This document shows, one piece after another, positions 42,556-53,037 of a stretch of DNA of 64,000 bases. The translations under genes were made by a program, and so were the position numbers. The DNA comes from Picochlorum sp. 'celeri'. Taxonomy: Eukaryota; Chlorophyta; Trebouxiophyceae. The first letter of the stretch is position 1. Every line of letters begins with the position of its first letter. The notes beneath the pieces were generated by a model. That model saw nothing but the letters and a program-made list of their open reading frames with translations. It did no database searches and had not been told where the DNA came from. The stretch is taken from assembly GCA_010909725.1 (NCBI GenBank), contig JAACMV010000018.1, positions 682,001 through 746,000 on the forward strand. The letters are read 5' to 3'.

Positions 42556-45480
42556 ATGATGGAAAGGATAGTATCTATGGGCTTGGAGACTGCGCTGCGA
42601 GTGGAAGTGCACGGAGGTCTGTGGAGGAATGGGAGAAGGAATATTGGGACGGTTCCGAAGAGGGTACGAGCCAGGGGAAACACGACGATTGCGTTGCATG
42701 CTTTTCAAAAAGGTATTGATAACCTTCACGTGATAGGTAGAGAGCTACAATGGGAGAAGAGGTTTCCGAATTTGTCAACGAATGCAACAGACGGAAGTCG
42801 AGGAAAGGAGTCTCGCGGGGAGAAGGAGGTGTCGATTCTACGAATGTCTCCGGATGATGAGAAGTTGGCTCTTAATGCGGGTCATTTCCTGACGAGATTG
42901 AAGGAAGCTGGGTTGGTGGATGATGGAGGACGTGTGACAGGACAGGGTGAAGAGTTTATTGAGAGAATGAATGCAACCCATATACATTTGGCAATCAATA
43001 AAATGTTGAGCATGAATAAGAGGTATCAGACGGTGTTGGCTGTGGTGCGTGATGTTGGAGAGTACATTGGTGCTGTCAATTTGGCAACAGCCATGCATCG
43101 GCTTGGGAGGTTGGTTCGGTCGGCAAAAGCTAACAATCCTCGTGTTGTGAACAAAGTGCTGATGCATCCTCAGTACAAAAAGCTGTTGTCGAAGGCTGAG
43201 GATTTCATTGACATTATGGAGCCGAGGGCGCTGGCGAATTTTTTGTGGGGAATGGCTGCTCTGGGGGATCAGGAAAACACTGGTATTGTTCTTCGAGTGG
43301 GAGATAGGCTCATGGACATTGACCCGAAAGAGTTGAAAACGCAGGAGATAAGTAATGTTGTATGGAGCCTGGCGACGTTAGAAATGCACATGCCTGATTT
43401 GATGAACAGGATGCTTGCAGCAGCATGTGATAGAATCGATGACTGCGTGCCCCAAGCACTGAGCAATATGATTTGGGCTTGTGCGACGCTTCGGCATCAT
43501 AATTCTCGATTTATTGACGCCGTCGCTGAAAGTGCTGGCCCTCGATTAGACTCCTTTCAAAGTCAAACGTTGGCAAATACTCTGTGGGCGTATAGTGTTC
43601 TTGGAATATACCCCTCTGGGCTTTTCAATGTTGCTGCAGAAGAGATTGTTGATAGGTTGACATTGAAGGAGAAGTCAGTGGCATCTCTTAAAGCATACAA
43701 GCATTTGAAAAAGCCTCGAATGATGCAGCATAGAAAAAATTCAAAGCCAAAACAGAACCCAAAGTTTATCGAGAGAGAACAGAGGGCATATTACGAGTTT
43801 CGGGGGCAAGAAATTAGCAATGTTTTAATCGCATATGCACGGGGATGCATCATTCACCCACAGCTATTGGATTGTCTGGAGACTGAGCTCTGTAGCTCAG
43901 TTACTATCGAATCCGATGGAAATCAAGTTCAGATAGATCGTCTGGAACTTTTCACTTCTCAGGCATTGACTAATACACTTTGGGCATTTGCAACACTGCG
44001 GTGGTATCCTGCCAGATTATTGCCATGCATAACACATGCAATGGGAAAACTGGTGAGGAAAATGACTGCACAGGAACTTGCTAATAGTCTATGGTCGTAT
44101 GCAAGGTTTGCCTATCATCCAGGTAGGGTCATGTGGTCATTTTTGGCCGTCATGTCTCTGAGGATTGATGAGTTTGAAGCACAGGGGTGCACGAATTCAC
44201 TATGGGCACTGGCTGTTCTGAAAGCAACTCATTCCCCAGCTTTTATCAAATTGTTGGAAAGATACATTGCTTTGGAGAGAACATCTGTGTCATTTGGTGA
44301 ACTTCAATATAATCAAGTATTACAGGCTGTATTACTTGCTCAGTTTGAATCCAGAGGCGGTAGAGTTGCTTGGCGCCCAGAGGTAGATTTACCAGAGGAT
44401 GTTGTTGATCGGGCCCTTGACGCATGGGCATCTCAGCAAACATCAACTCAATTAAGTGGTTTCCATCTTGATGTGAGTGAGGGTCTCAGTAGGCTTGGTA
44501 TTAGTCATCGTATTGAGCATCTTGTTGCCCGGGATTTACTGTCAATAGATATTGCTGTACTGACCGAAGGAAGGTGCATTGCTATCGAGGTGGATGGTCC
44601 ATTTCATTTTCCAGTAAATGCAAGGACTCCATTGGGCCACACCATGATTCGGAGACGATTGTTGCGTGCTGCTGGGTGGACAGTTGTTCCCATACCATGG
44701 CATGAGTGGTTTGAGATGCGCACGTGGGATGAGCGACTTCAGTATCTTGCCAAGGCTCTTGCCAAAGCGGACGATAGTCTTATAGGTCAATTGAAACCCG
44801 CAATTGGAGAATTATTATCCACTGAATTTTCCCCTGGACCTGGTTTGGCATCTAAAGGATCTATTGAGTCAGTAGGGCGCAACACTCCAAGCAGGCAGGA
44901 CACAAATAATGGTATGGAAGATGCTGAGGATGGTCCAGTGCTCACTTACTCTGATACGCTCTATGGTGATTCGAACGGTTCTTCGGGTAATGCTGTTGAG
45001 ACAGGTCTAATGGATGCTTTGAACAGAGACAATGTTCAACTTACTTCTGGTGCAATCAGAAGGCTAAAAAGTATGGGTCTGGAGGAGAATGTACGTGAGA
45101 TTATTTCTCGGAAGAAGAAAAGCAAATCATCTGCGGAGGCGTACCGATCCACCTCACTTTATCAGAATATTGACTCTTCCAAAAGACAATATCAAGACGA
45201 GGATCAAGGACAGGGCAAGGAGAGCAAAACAAGAAAAGTTTCAGCAGGGAAGAGGACAACCTCGCAGCCCGTGACGCGATTCAGTCCCAAATTTGTAGAT
45301 GAAGCCGGATGGTCACCCTACTGGAATGCCTCGTTTGTTAATGAATCAGAAGGGGAAGCAAGTGAAGATGTACAAGATGTGAATGATGATGCATCAATGA
45401 AAAACTCTGATACCCTTTTCAAAAAAGTCTTACATGGTAGATCTTCTGCGGCAAGACAGTCGGATGGAAAAGCAGAATAA
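42556..45480 (+). CDS. RAP-domain organelle RNA-binding protein (OPR-like helical repeats)
   Basis: About 974 aa. The ATG at 42556 is the first in frame; an acceptor ending at 42547 suggests the real start may be in an upstream exon. Residues ~150-650 contain degenerate 38-residue helical repeats with the PQALSNMIWACATL / SQTLANTLWAYSVLG / QEISNVLIAYA / AQELANSLWSYARF pattern of octotricopeptide-related proteins. A RAP domain follows near 44535-44770: CIAIEVDGPFHF, then RTPLGHTMIRRRLLRAAGWTVVPIPWHEW, RAP being a restriction-endonuclease-like fold. The C-terminal ~230 residues are charged and probably disordered. Such proteins control stability, splicing or translation of specific plastid or mitochondrial transcripts; the target is unknown. 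Confidence 0.85.
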   Translation: MMERIVSMGLETALRVEVHGGLWRNGRRNIGTVPKRVRARGNTTIALHAFQKGIDNLHVIGRELQWEKRFPNLSTNATDGSRGKESRGEKEVSILRMSPDDEKLALNAGHFLTRLKEAGLVDDGGRVTGQGEEFIERMNATHIHLAINKMLSMNKRYQTVLAVVRDVGEYIGAVNLATAMHRLGRLVRSAKANNPRVVNKVLMHPQYKKLLSKAEDFIDIMEPRALANFLWGMAALGDQENTGIVLRVGDRLMDIDPKELKTQEISNVVWSLATLEMHMPDLMNRMLAAACDRIDDCVPQALSNMIWACATLRHHNSRFIDAVAESAGPRLDSFQSQTLANTLWAYSVLGIYPSGLFNVAAEEIVDRLTLKEKSVASLKAYKHLKKPRMMQHRKNSKPKQNPKFIEREQRAYYEFRGQEISNVLIAYARGCIIHPQLLDCLETELCSSVTIESDGNQVQIDRLELFTSQALTNTLWAFATLRWYPARLLPCITHAMGKLVRKMTAQELANSLWSYARFAYHPGRVMWSFLAVMSLRIDEFEAQGCTNSLWALAVLKATHSPAFIKLLERYIALERTSVSFGELQYNQVLQAVLLAQFESRGGRVAWRPEVDLPEDVVDRALDAWASQQTSTQLSGFHLDVSEGLSRLGISHRIEHLVARDLLSIDIAVLTEGRCIAIEVDGPFHFPVNARTPLGHTMIRRRLLRAAGWTVVPIPWHEWFEMRTWDERLQYLAKALAKADDSLIGQLKPAIGELLSTEFSPGPGLASKGSIESVGRNTPSRQDTNNGMEDAEDGPVLTYSDTLYGDSNGSSGNAVETGLMDALNRDNVQLTSGAIRRLKSMGLEENVREIISRKKKSKSSAEAYRSTSLYQNIDSSKRQYQDEDQGQGKESKTRKVSAGKRTTSQPVTRFSPKFVDEAGWSPYWNASFVNESEGEASEDVQDVNDDASMKNSDTLFKKVLHGRSSAARQSDGKAE

Positions 45481-45498
45481 TATATACATCCTGTAATT

Positions 45499-46647
45499 CT
45501 ATTCAATGACATACTGAGCCTTGTACTCGTTGGGCCTCTCAGTACGAGGTGAGCGAAGCATGTACTGCATCTGGATCAACAGTAATCTATGATTATCCTT
45601 CCTTCTTCTCATCTCAAAAGTACATTCAAGGCTATCTCCAGGACTACATGCTATGTTTGGATGCACTTGAAATACTTGTTGGCCCCAATGAGTGGCACCT
45701 GCTTCATCAGGTGCAGTAGACAGCACCACGGGAAGATCTGCAGGAGATTGAGGGCTGCCTCTAAAATCTGTATCAAAGTACCCTACAAAGCCTTCAATTG
45801 ACCCATGATCTGTAATTTTCATAGTAAAGGTTGATTTCAAAGGCGCTTTGAGCTCCTCAAGGGTCACAGTTTTGAGGTCATATGATTTGATCAAGGCAGC
45901 TTCTCCAATCACCTGAGAAGGATGAACATCTGCCCATGATGCAGTACTCTTGTAATACTCCATCTGCTCCTTTCTAAAGTCCTCAGAAAGACAGTCAAGG
46001 TCTACTCCATAGTAGTTGTGCATATCAGACACGAAACTAGCCCAATTTTCCATGCTATTCATGAATGCAAAACTTCTCTGGGATGTAAGGTTTGTTCTGA
46101 TGGGTGCCATGTACAAACGCGCATGGGACGGATACAGTGCACCTTCTGGCTTCAAAAATCTGTCTCGAGCAACCAGAACACTATCAAGCATAGATTCTCT
46201 CAACAGAAAATACCCCATCCATTCTGATATGATGATGTCAACCTTTTCTGGGATCTCCACAGATTCAATCACCCCTTGGATCACCTCTATAGTATCACCA
46301 AACCCTTGCGCATGCACAATTCGCTTGGCAAACTTGGCCATATCTGTAGCCTCCACGGCATACACCCTTCTCGCTCCCGCCTTTGCAGCAAATATTGCCA
46401 AAATTCCAGACCCTGTTCCCACATCAAGAACAACTTTATCCTGGAAAACCTTATGATTCTTCATGCACGCATCAAAGTAAGCTCCTGTCCTCTTATGATC
46501 CTCAAGCATATCCTTCTGATGATACAGGTACGAATACGTGCAGAAATAATTGGCAAAATCTGTGCTCTCTGGAGCTTGCCCATCCAACTTTGACACCTGC
46601 TTCTCATCTCCAACAACCTCTCTCTGTGTATCATTATCTTGATTCAT
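45499..46647 (-). CDS. PRMT10: Protein arginine N-methyltransferase, PRMT10-like
   Basis: 382 aa from the ATG at 46647; the frame stays open upstream to 46722 but with no ATG. The methyltransferase core starts with ANYFCTYSYLYHQKDML, followed by VVLDVGTGSGILAIFAAKAGA (SAM site), YAVEAT, SEWMGYFLLRESMLDSV (double-E loop) and THWGQQVF (THW loop). The YFCTYSYLYHQKDML opening and the ENWASFVSDMHNYYGVDL insert resemble plant PRMT10, which dimethylates histone H4R3. Length and domain order fit. Convergent with the RAP gene, 18 bp between stops. Confidence 0.9.
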   Translation of the reverse strand: MNQDNDTQREVVGDEKQVSKLDGQAPESTDFANYFCTYSYLYHQKDMLEDHKRTGAYFDACMKNHKVFQDKVVLDVGTGSGILAIFAAKAGARRVYAVEATDMAKFAKRIVHAQGFGDTIEVIQGVIESVEIPEKVDIIISEWMGYFLLRESMLDSVLVARDRFLKPEGALYPSHARLYMAPIRTNLTSQRSFAFMNSMENWASFVSDMHNYYGVDLDCLSEDFRKEQMEYYKSTASWADVHPSQVIGEAALIKSYDLKTVTLEELKAPLKSTFTMKITDHGSIEGFVGYFDTDFRGSPQSPADLPVVLSTAPDEAGATHWGQQVFQVHPNIACSPGDSLECTFEMRRRKDNHRLLLIQMQYMLRSPRTERPNEYKAQYVIE

Positions 46648-46997
46648 TGTGTTTCTCTGAAATATTATACTACCACCAGGTCGCTTGTAATCTTCCCAGT
46701 GATCTGTTCGTGCATGAGACAATTTAGGCGGACTGTCGATCTGGCATATCGGACATGATTGTCATCATGTAACAATTCAAAAATACGAAAACAATGCATT
46801 TGTTATGGCAAAATATGTGTATACTCCAACTACTTGAGATTCGCAGATCCGAAGTGATTCCTTAAACAGTATATAAAAATGCGTGTGTGTGTCATGTCTC
46901 CCACATATTCCATTGGTAGATACAAGCTCATAGAGAACAAGAATGGAATACGTTGTATATGGCGAAGTTTTGTACATGAGCGATTGGTCGGTTTGAT
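46648..46997. other. Divergent intergenic region, PRMT10 / SYP5-like
   Basis: 350 bp between divergent starts. No ORF with recognisable content and no RNA gene seen. Confidence 0.5.
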
Positions 46998-47869
46998 ATG
47001 ACAACGTCAACGCCGACCGAAACCTCTTGGTTGGACGATTACCACGCAGCTGTCAGGTTACAAACTGAAACTCTTCAATTGATTCAGGTGGGTTTTGTCT
47101 CTATCATCTATTAGACAATGTGCATGGTCGCGTGGTCATGGTACACAGCGAAACTCTGGAACGGACAAGGTCAACCATCACATTCTACCGGTTTTTGTCC
47201 TTGTGCAGGAAAGGAATAGTAAATATCCGGATGGGGGTCCTGAATCTTCGAGATTAACGGCCACTGCGCGTCGTAGACTTGGATCTCTTAAATCTCAGAT
47301 TGATACCTTGCAGGCTCAGTTGGAGTCAGACGCTTGTTCGGCTGTGTACGTGTGTGACATGCAATATGTTGTTGTCTGTATCGAATTTTATATTTGTATC
47401 ATGATGTAGATCTGAGAATGAGAAGAATAGACGGAGGAATCTCTTGCTGGCATTGAGGAATGATAGGGATGGAATGATTCAGGGGTTGAAGAGGGTAGGG
47501 TATCGGAGTGTGAATGTAACTAGTAGAGGTGTAGAGACGGATGTTACAGCTGAGAAGAACAATGAACAATTGTTGACGATGCAGACGGCGTTGATGGAGG
47601 AACAGGATCAGGCTCTAGAGCATTTGGAGAGGTCCACAGTGACGACCAAGCATATAGCACTCCAGATCAATGAGGAGACGCGATTGCAGAATCGGTTGTT
47701 GGAGGATTTTGACCATGAGGTGGATGAGACATCAAATAGGCTCGTAATTGCCCAGAAAAAGCTCAAGGCTGTGATGCAACGGGCAAATGGATGTGTTGCA
47801 CCAATGTTACTTTTTGTCATCATCGTAATCTTGTTGATTGTTCTTGTTCTTGCTTTGAAAGTATTATAA
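46998..47869 (+). CDS. Qc-SNARE, SYP5/syntaxin-8-like
   Basis: Tail-anchored endosomal or vacuolar SNARE of 228 aa. Exons 46998-47087, 47209-47345, 47410-47869. The N-terminal half is helical. The SNARE motif (about 140-200) contains LLTMQTALMEEQDQALEHLERSTVTTKHIALQI and the zero-layer glutamine in the following NxLLxDFDHEVDETSNRL region, matching plant SYP51/SYP52. A single hydrophobic anchor (VAPMLLFVIIVILLIVLVLAL) ends the protein. Its stop is only 6 bp from the stop of the MYND+CS gene on the other strand. Confidence 0.85.
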
Positions 47870-47875
47870 ATTTGT

Positions 47876-49014
47876 TCATGCTTTAATAGCTCGTCTTTTG
47901 GGAACTTTGGGCTGATCGTCTTCGTGGGGAGACCAGTAGTATGATGTAGGAGGCTGCGCACATGGCAGCATTTCCATTTCGCTGGCAGACTCTACAACAG
48001 CATGCCAAAACGTGTCTGCATTTGTTTCACCGTTGGCATACTGGCCTCGTCTACTTCGTTTCAGCATAATGATTTCAAGAACCCCATCCTGTATGTACCA
48101 TGTGCTCTCTTCTGCCTTGATCTCGCGGTACAGAGTACCTCGCAAAATTGACCTTTCATTGATTTCCACACTCAATCTCTTTGGTTGAAGATCAACTGAC
48201 ACCTTTGGATCTGTTGCTTCTTGAGCTACGTAATCTGAAAGCGGTATGAATACTTCAACGTAGGATTGATTTTGCCTCCATTTATAGTTTCCACAGTCGA
48301 TTCCCAAATCTTTGGGAATATCTATCTGTCTATATGACTGGGAGACGAGTGCCATCTTTTGCGCCATCTTCTTCTCATCCTCTTCCCGCTTCTTCATCGC
48401 TCGTCGCTCCTCTAAGGAAAAAATCGGCTCTGCGGAATGCACGCACAAACTGATGATGATGGTGCTAGAGCCCACAATACACAGAAAATGCACACATACC
48501 TTGAGGTTTTGGGTCAACTCTTCCATACATAGACTCCATCACATCCTGCCGAGATGCTCCCGCCCTTTCCAACCTATCTACCTCATCATCTTTCATGACA
48601 GCAATTTTACCATGCCGACGCATCCATGTTGCAAATTTAGGTTCAGTCTCCTCAATGGCATCAGCAAACTCATTCCTCTTGCAATTCGATTTGTGAAATG
48701 GCCAGTATTGCTGCATAGACATGGGTACTTTTCAACACATGTATAAAAATGACGTGATACTACTGATAGAAGAGCGAATGCAGAGCAGGATGTATAAAGA
48801 CACAAACCTTTTGACATTTGACTCCACAGAACCAAGTGTTATGGCACCGGCTGCACTTCAATAGATTCTCTGTCTCTCCACAGTTTGCTGCACATAAAAT
48901 GATGCATAAAGTCAGTGAACATCATCGCCATGGATGGAATATGAACTGGTCAACAGACTCACCGCATTCCACACGTTCCTGCCAATCCTCTCGTCGTTCT
49001 TCTTGCTGCTGCAT
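47876..49014 (-). CDS. MYND zinc finger plus CS-domain protein
   Basis: About 298 aa from four exons: 49014-48963, 48887-48808, 48710-48500, 48429-47876. Residues ~17-55 form a MYND finger (CANCGE..LLKCSRCHNTWFCGVKCQ..YWPFHKSNC), assembled across three exons. A conserved linker (EFADAIEETEPKFATWMRRHGK) leads to an Arg/Lys/Glu coil. The C-terminal CS (p23/NudC-like) domain begins with CGNYKWRQNQSYVEVFIPL and contains LSVEI, GTLYREIKAEESTWYIQDGVLEIIMLK. Such proteins are found in algae and plants and probably act as HSP90-type co-chaperones; the MYND partner is unknown. Confidence 0.8.
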
Positions 49015-49384
49015 ATTTATTTTATTTTTGGCCAGAAAAACGTACTATTTTTATAAAAATAAAGTATATTCGCAGTGTTTGATAAATAAGTGCCCGCATG
49101 GGACGATTCCTTTTGAACCTGTCCATTTTCAGGAACGGAGGAGAGAAAAAAAGTCAACGGTCATCATGTACATGTCCTCTTCTTGCACATGTCCGTAGAA
49201 TGGACAGATTCTGGATCGAGTGCTACACGTGACATGTATATTGTTCTTACAGCAAAGACATGTAGACAATGATACGGACGACAGAACAAAATGGAAAAGA
49301 AATGCTACTCTGGATCACTTTGTGATCTACATGCAAAAGTCAATGATACAGTCATTCGTTACGTGAATGGCTTCACAGCAGTAC
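49015..49384. other. Intergenic region upstream of the MYND+CS gene
   Basis: 370 bp, AT-rich around 49015-49085. It holds the promoter of the MYND+CS gene and the 3' end of the next minus-strand gene. No feature recognised. Confidence 0.5.
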
Positions 49385-50590
49385 CTATACGAGGCCATCT
49401 GCCATGTTATATGCAGACATATCAACTGGCAATAACATATCCTCGTCCTCTTCATCCTCCATTCCATGCATCTGTTTCTGGAGGCTCTGCTCAAGAGGGG
49501 GGACAGACCATTCCTGCATCGATTTTCTCCTCTCGGCATGCAAAAGTTCATACTCTGCAGTGTCATCGCTCAAGCGTATTGGTAAAGAACTCGGACCATC
49601 AAAAAATGGATAGTCATATGTTGATCTTGAAATATCTTGACGGGGTGGTGCATCAAAAGGATGTCCAAAGGGCAATTTGTAATCGTTTCCAGCAAACAAA
49701 CTACTGGGCACATCATCATCGCTTGCAGAGGTAGTAAAGCAATCATTGGCCATCTGCTTGTGCATGTCCAAGACAGAAACACCAGTAGTTGATGAAGGCA
49801 AACTCTTGCTTCGAGACACACGTCTGCTGGACTGCTGTCTCATGGTGGGAAACTCTGAATATCCATCCTTCAGTCGGGCAGAAATTCTTCGTTTACGCCT
49901 TTCTGTTTTCACAAGGTTTCCTGCGCAGTCCGCATCACGCATCTTTTGCTTTTTGCTCTTTGTGCCATTCTTTCTGGCTCTACTCTTGCTTGGCAACTTT
50001 ACTGGGGCAGCACCAATGGCTTCATACAGCTTCCTTCTTAACCACTCATTATTATTACTATGAGTTGGGGTGCCATACACCAATCTGAACTTTTGCTGCA
50101 ACTCCTTCTGTCCCATCTTTGTCACATCCTTTGCCGCCTCCTTGACATCCTGTGTACCGAAATGAGCAAGAGCTGCAATCCTCTGATCTTGGGATAACCA
50201 ATGCTTCAGCAAATGATGTGCCTTACTCAAATCTTCTACATTCATCAATCTCACTTCGTCATCATCTCCATCTTCCTCCTCTTTCTTCTTCCCCTCTGTG
50301 AGCATTTTAGATGTTGCTGTCTCTGGAGTCTTGATGTCCTGAATGTCCCCAATCTTCTGCGTCGGAGTTGCCATGGGGTCCTTCAAATCGTTACCATACG
50401 CATGCCTATCATTATTGTTTTTATCCACCGGAGAACCAGCAAAGATCTCAAGCCCCTCCTGCTCCTGGCACCCATGGGCAGATATGGCATTATTATTCCT
50501 TGCCTCATCTTCCAGCACATGACCTTGCAACATGAGCGTGTTAAAACTGCGACCAACTTCACCGACCCCAATTTCTTTCATCGCAAACAT
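49385..50590 (-). CDS. Unrecognised basic nuclear protein
   Basis: 401 aa, single exon, starting at an ATG at 50590. I do not recognise the family with confidence. An acidic stretch (KKKEEEDGDDDEVRL, ~100-115) is followed by a helical region and a motif at ~165-195, ELQQKFRLVYGTPTHSNNNEWLRRKL, that has the look of a short DNA- or protein-binding helical module in plant nuclear proteins. A basic run (SKSRARKNGTKSKKQK, then ERRKRRISARLK) fits an NLS. The C-terminal half is Ser/Pro-rich and ends with an acidic DEEDEDMLLPVDMSAYN segment resembling an activation domain. A transcription regulator is the best guess. Confidence 0.6.
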   Translation of the reverse strand: MFAMKEIGVGEVGRSFNTLMLQGHVLEDEARNNNAISAHGCQEQEGLEIFAGSPVDKNNNDRHAYGNDLKDPMATPTQKIGDIQDIKTPETATSKMLTEGKKKEEEDGDDDEVRLMNVEDLSKAHHLLKHWLSQDQRIAALAHFGTQDVKEAAKDVTKMGQKELQQKFRLVYGTPTHSNNNEWLRRKLYEAIGAAPVKLPSKSRARKNGTKSKKQKMRDADCAGNLVKTERRKRRISARLKDGYSEFPTMRQQSSRRVSRSKSLPSSTTGVSVLDMHKQMANDCFTTSASDDDVPSSLFAGNDYKLPFGHPFDAPPRQDISRSTYDYPFFDGPSSLPIRLSDDTAEYELLHAERRKSMQEWSVPPLEQSLQKQMHGMEDEEDEDMLLPVDMSAYNMADGLV

Positions 50591-51366
50591 CCCACGCTTT
50601 CCTGCTATACTGTCTCCAAATCAGAATATTCCTTCAGAATTCTGTAGCTCAACCTGTAGTATGATTCCTTGATATCTAGTTCACAATCGATAGTATTCCT
50701 TTCAAATCCCAAGATTTATTTTCATTCCTCACTTCTGCATAGATACAGTAAAGCATATTAGAATCCTACAATAACGCTGTCTCCGAGACACTTCTCCCCA
50801 AAGAGAATCTTCTCAGTACCATGTCAATAGATTCGCAGTACCCTGCGACGCACGGCGAGGGAAAAAGCGACCTAGGGCACTGGTCGGAATTTCGATCCCT
50901 TGCTCGCATCAACGCATATAGGCACAAAAAGCATCACAAACTTACCACAACAACATAAAGTAAAGTGAATATCTGTTTGTACGAGGTATCAAGCACGGCT
51001 CCTCCTCCGTCTGACAGAGACACGTGCACGTCGGAGGGTCGTCCAAGTATCTGACCGTAATATCGCCGAATTATACCGTATAGTATATAATTAATTTAAT
51101 GAACAAGGGTGTGCAGCCTATGATCACATATCTCTCGATCGAATGAATTACGAGACGTTTCCGAGATTGATTCCAAGAGATTCCCCTTCATCACGTAGCA
51201 TTGACCGAATGATTCGATCGGATTCGATGCTTGGCCGATCGATCGCATCAGCTGATGCAGACGTGGCCATGTGGGCACTGTCAACGAGGACGCGTTGTTG
51301 TTGAACCTTCACCATGCTTTTGGATTTCCTCCGCCATCGACACTGTGGATTGGTTTGTTCATTCAA
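50591..51366. other. 776-bp gap between SecY and the unrecognised nuclear protein gene
   Basis: The longest gap in the window. It contains the promoter of the minus-strand gene at 50590 and the 3' region of SecY. Several CGATCG sites and a perfect 14-bp palindrome (51245-51258) occur near its right end. Short frames (for example at 51096-51366, minus) show no recognisable content. No tRNA or snRNA structure was apparent by eye. Confidence 0.45.
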
Positions 51367-53037
51367 TTACATTCTAGGTTTACCTCCGGATCCGAGGTCA
51401 TCATATAGAGAATCCAAATCTCCGTACTTTTGCATGGCCAACTCAGCTTTGAACTTTCTAGCCGTGTCTGTGGCCACTCCTACGAGAATCAGAACAGATG
51501 TGCCCGCAAATCCTCTAAATGCTTGAAGTCCAGTGGTAGCTTCGACTAATGCTGGTGCAGCTGAGAGTGCTCCGAGGAAGGCAGATCCTAAGACTGACAT
51601 TCTGTTGAGGGTTTTTGTAATGTAGTCTGCTGTGTTTCTTCCTGGTCGGACGCCAGGAATGGATGCCCCCTGCCTCTTAAGCTGTTCACTAAGTTCTTTT
51701 GGATCCAACTGAAGGAATGTATACAGGTAATTGAACGCGACAATCAGGGCAACATTGCTGGGCAAGTACAGAGATCCACCTGGGGAGAGCGATGCTGCTG
51801 CTTGCTCAACCACTGGTGAGTGTGCATACCGCGCAAGAGCTGATGGTACTGCCAGAAGCGAGGAGGAGAAAATGACTGGCATTACTCCAGTTGCATTCAC
51901 CTTGAATGGGAGGTATGCTTGTCTCTGCAGAGATCCTGCTCTGTAACGAGATGCGTATGTCATGGGAATTTGTCTCTCAGCATCCTGAACATATACAATA
52001 CCCAGGGTAGTCAAAATGAATGCCGTCGCATAGATTGATAAATTGGCTTCTTGCGATGTGGATGCTTGTGTGAAAGCGGCTCCAACTGATGAGGGCAACG
52101 CTGATGCAATATTTGCAAAAATGAGGATGGATGTTCCATTTCCAAGCTTGAGTTCTGTAATGGTATCTGCTACATGAACCAAGATCATGGCCCCAGTGGT
52201 CAATGTCAGAACACCACCGGCAAGCCAATCAATAGACCAATCATCCACATACGGCCTGATATATGTCAGCTGTCCAGTAGCTTGGACCACAGCAAATGCA
52301 AGGGCAGCCAACTTTTGGTACAGGGTGAATCGAGCTCGGCCCTGGGGCCCCTCTTCTCTCTGAAGCTTTTTCAACGACGGAAAAGCCGTAGCTAAAAGTT
52401 GTAAGAGAATAGAGGCATTAATATACGGCACAATTCCGAGTGAGAATAATCCCACCTTGGAGATTGATCCACCTGACAAGGTGTCAATATACCCCAGCAG
52501 TCCAGATCCAGACATGGCATCCGCAAATCTATCCACATCCACTCCAGGAAGTCTCACATACACTCCTACTCTCGAAAACACAATCAACGCCAACAAAAGA
52601 CCGACCTTTTTGGGCAAATCACTGGAGAAAAAGTCACCACTTCCACCCCCAGAGGGCTGAGCATTTCTACCCCCCAGAGAAGCAGCTCTCATCCCATCTC
52701 CCCTCCCACGAGAAGATGAACGAAGCGCTACTTCCATAGATGTCGTCAACTCACCATCCAAGCCCTGAAGAGATATGCCCAGCGGATTCCACATAAAATC
52801 CTCCTCCTCCCTCACCTCTTCTGTCTTTTCTCTTTCCCATGACTCTATATCAGCACCGTCGCTCACCAATCGCTTTCCATTTGTTCCCAACCATCTATTC
52901 ACTCCAAACGAAGGCAAAATTGCACTCCCGGCAGACGCTCCAACCACCACAGTACCCCTCCTGCCTCTCTTCTGCAAACGACACAGCTGAGGTTTGCTGC
53001 AACCATTGCCCCCAATATCCTGTCCACGCAATCTCAT
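51367..53037 (-). CDS. SCY1: Plastid SecY translocase subunit (SCY1 type), nuclear-encoded
   Basis: Central pore of the thylakoid Sec translocon. 556 aa from the ATG at 53037, whose first ~35 residues (MRLRGQDIGGNGCSKPQLCRLQKRGRRG) read as a transit peptide. The frame extends upstream to about 53130 without an ATG; a possible extra exon starting at 53271 joins through a TAG acceptor at ~53117. Ten hydrophobic helices follow. Recognisable SecY blocks: GVYVRLPGVD, SGGSISKVGLFSLGIVPYINASI, LKKLQREEGPQGRARFT, QRQIPMTYASRY-like QIPMTYASRYRAG, LPFKVNATGVMPVIFSSSLL, and PGVRPGRNTADYI. SecY is plastid-encoded in red algae and glaucophytes, so its nuclear location supports a green lineage. Confidence 0.92.
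   Translation of the reverse strand: MRLRGQDIGGNGCSKPQLCRLQKRGRRGTVVVGASAGSAILPSFGVNRWLGTNGKRLVSDGADIESWEREKTEEVREEEDFMWNPLGISLQGLDGELTTSMEVALRSSSRGRGDGMRAASLGGRNAQPSGGGSGDFFSSDLPKKVGLLLALIVFSRVGVYVRLPGVDVDRFADAMSGSGLLGYIDTLSGGSISKVGLFSLGIVPYINASILLQLLATAFPSLKKLQREEGPQGRARFTLYQKLAALAFAVVQATGQLTYIRPYVDDWSIDWLAGGVLTLTTGAMILVHVADTITELKLGNGTSILIFANIASALPSSVGAAFTQASTSQEANLSIYATAFILTTLGIVYVQDAERQIPMTYASRYRAGSLQRQAYLPFKVNATGVMPVIFSSSLLAVPSALARYAHSPVVEQAAASLSPGGSLYLPSNVALIVAFNYLYTFLQLDPKELSEQLKRQGASIPGVRPGRNTADYITKTLNRMSVLGSAFLGALSAAPALVEATTGLQAFRGFAGTSVLILVGVATDTARKFKAELAMQKYGDLDSLYDDLGSGGKPRM

Noticed and set aside
50840..50920. tRNA-like TTCGATCCC segment
   Set aside because: No acceptor or D-arm pairing could be found around it, so a tRNA call is not supported.
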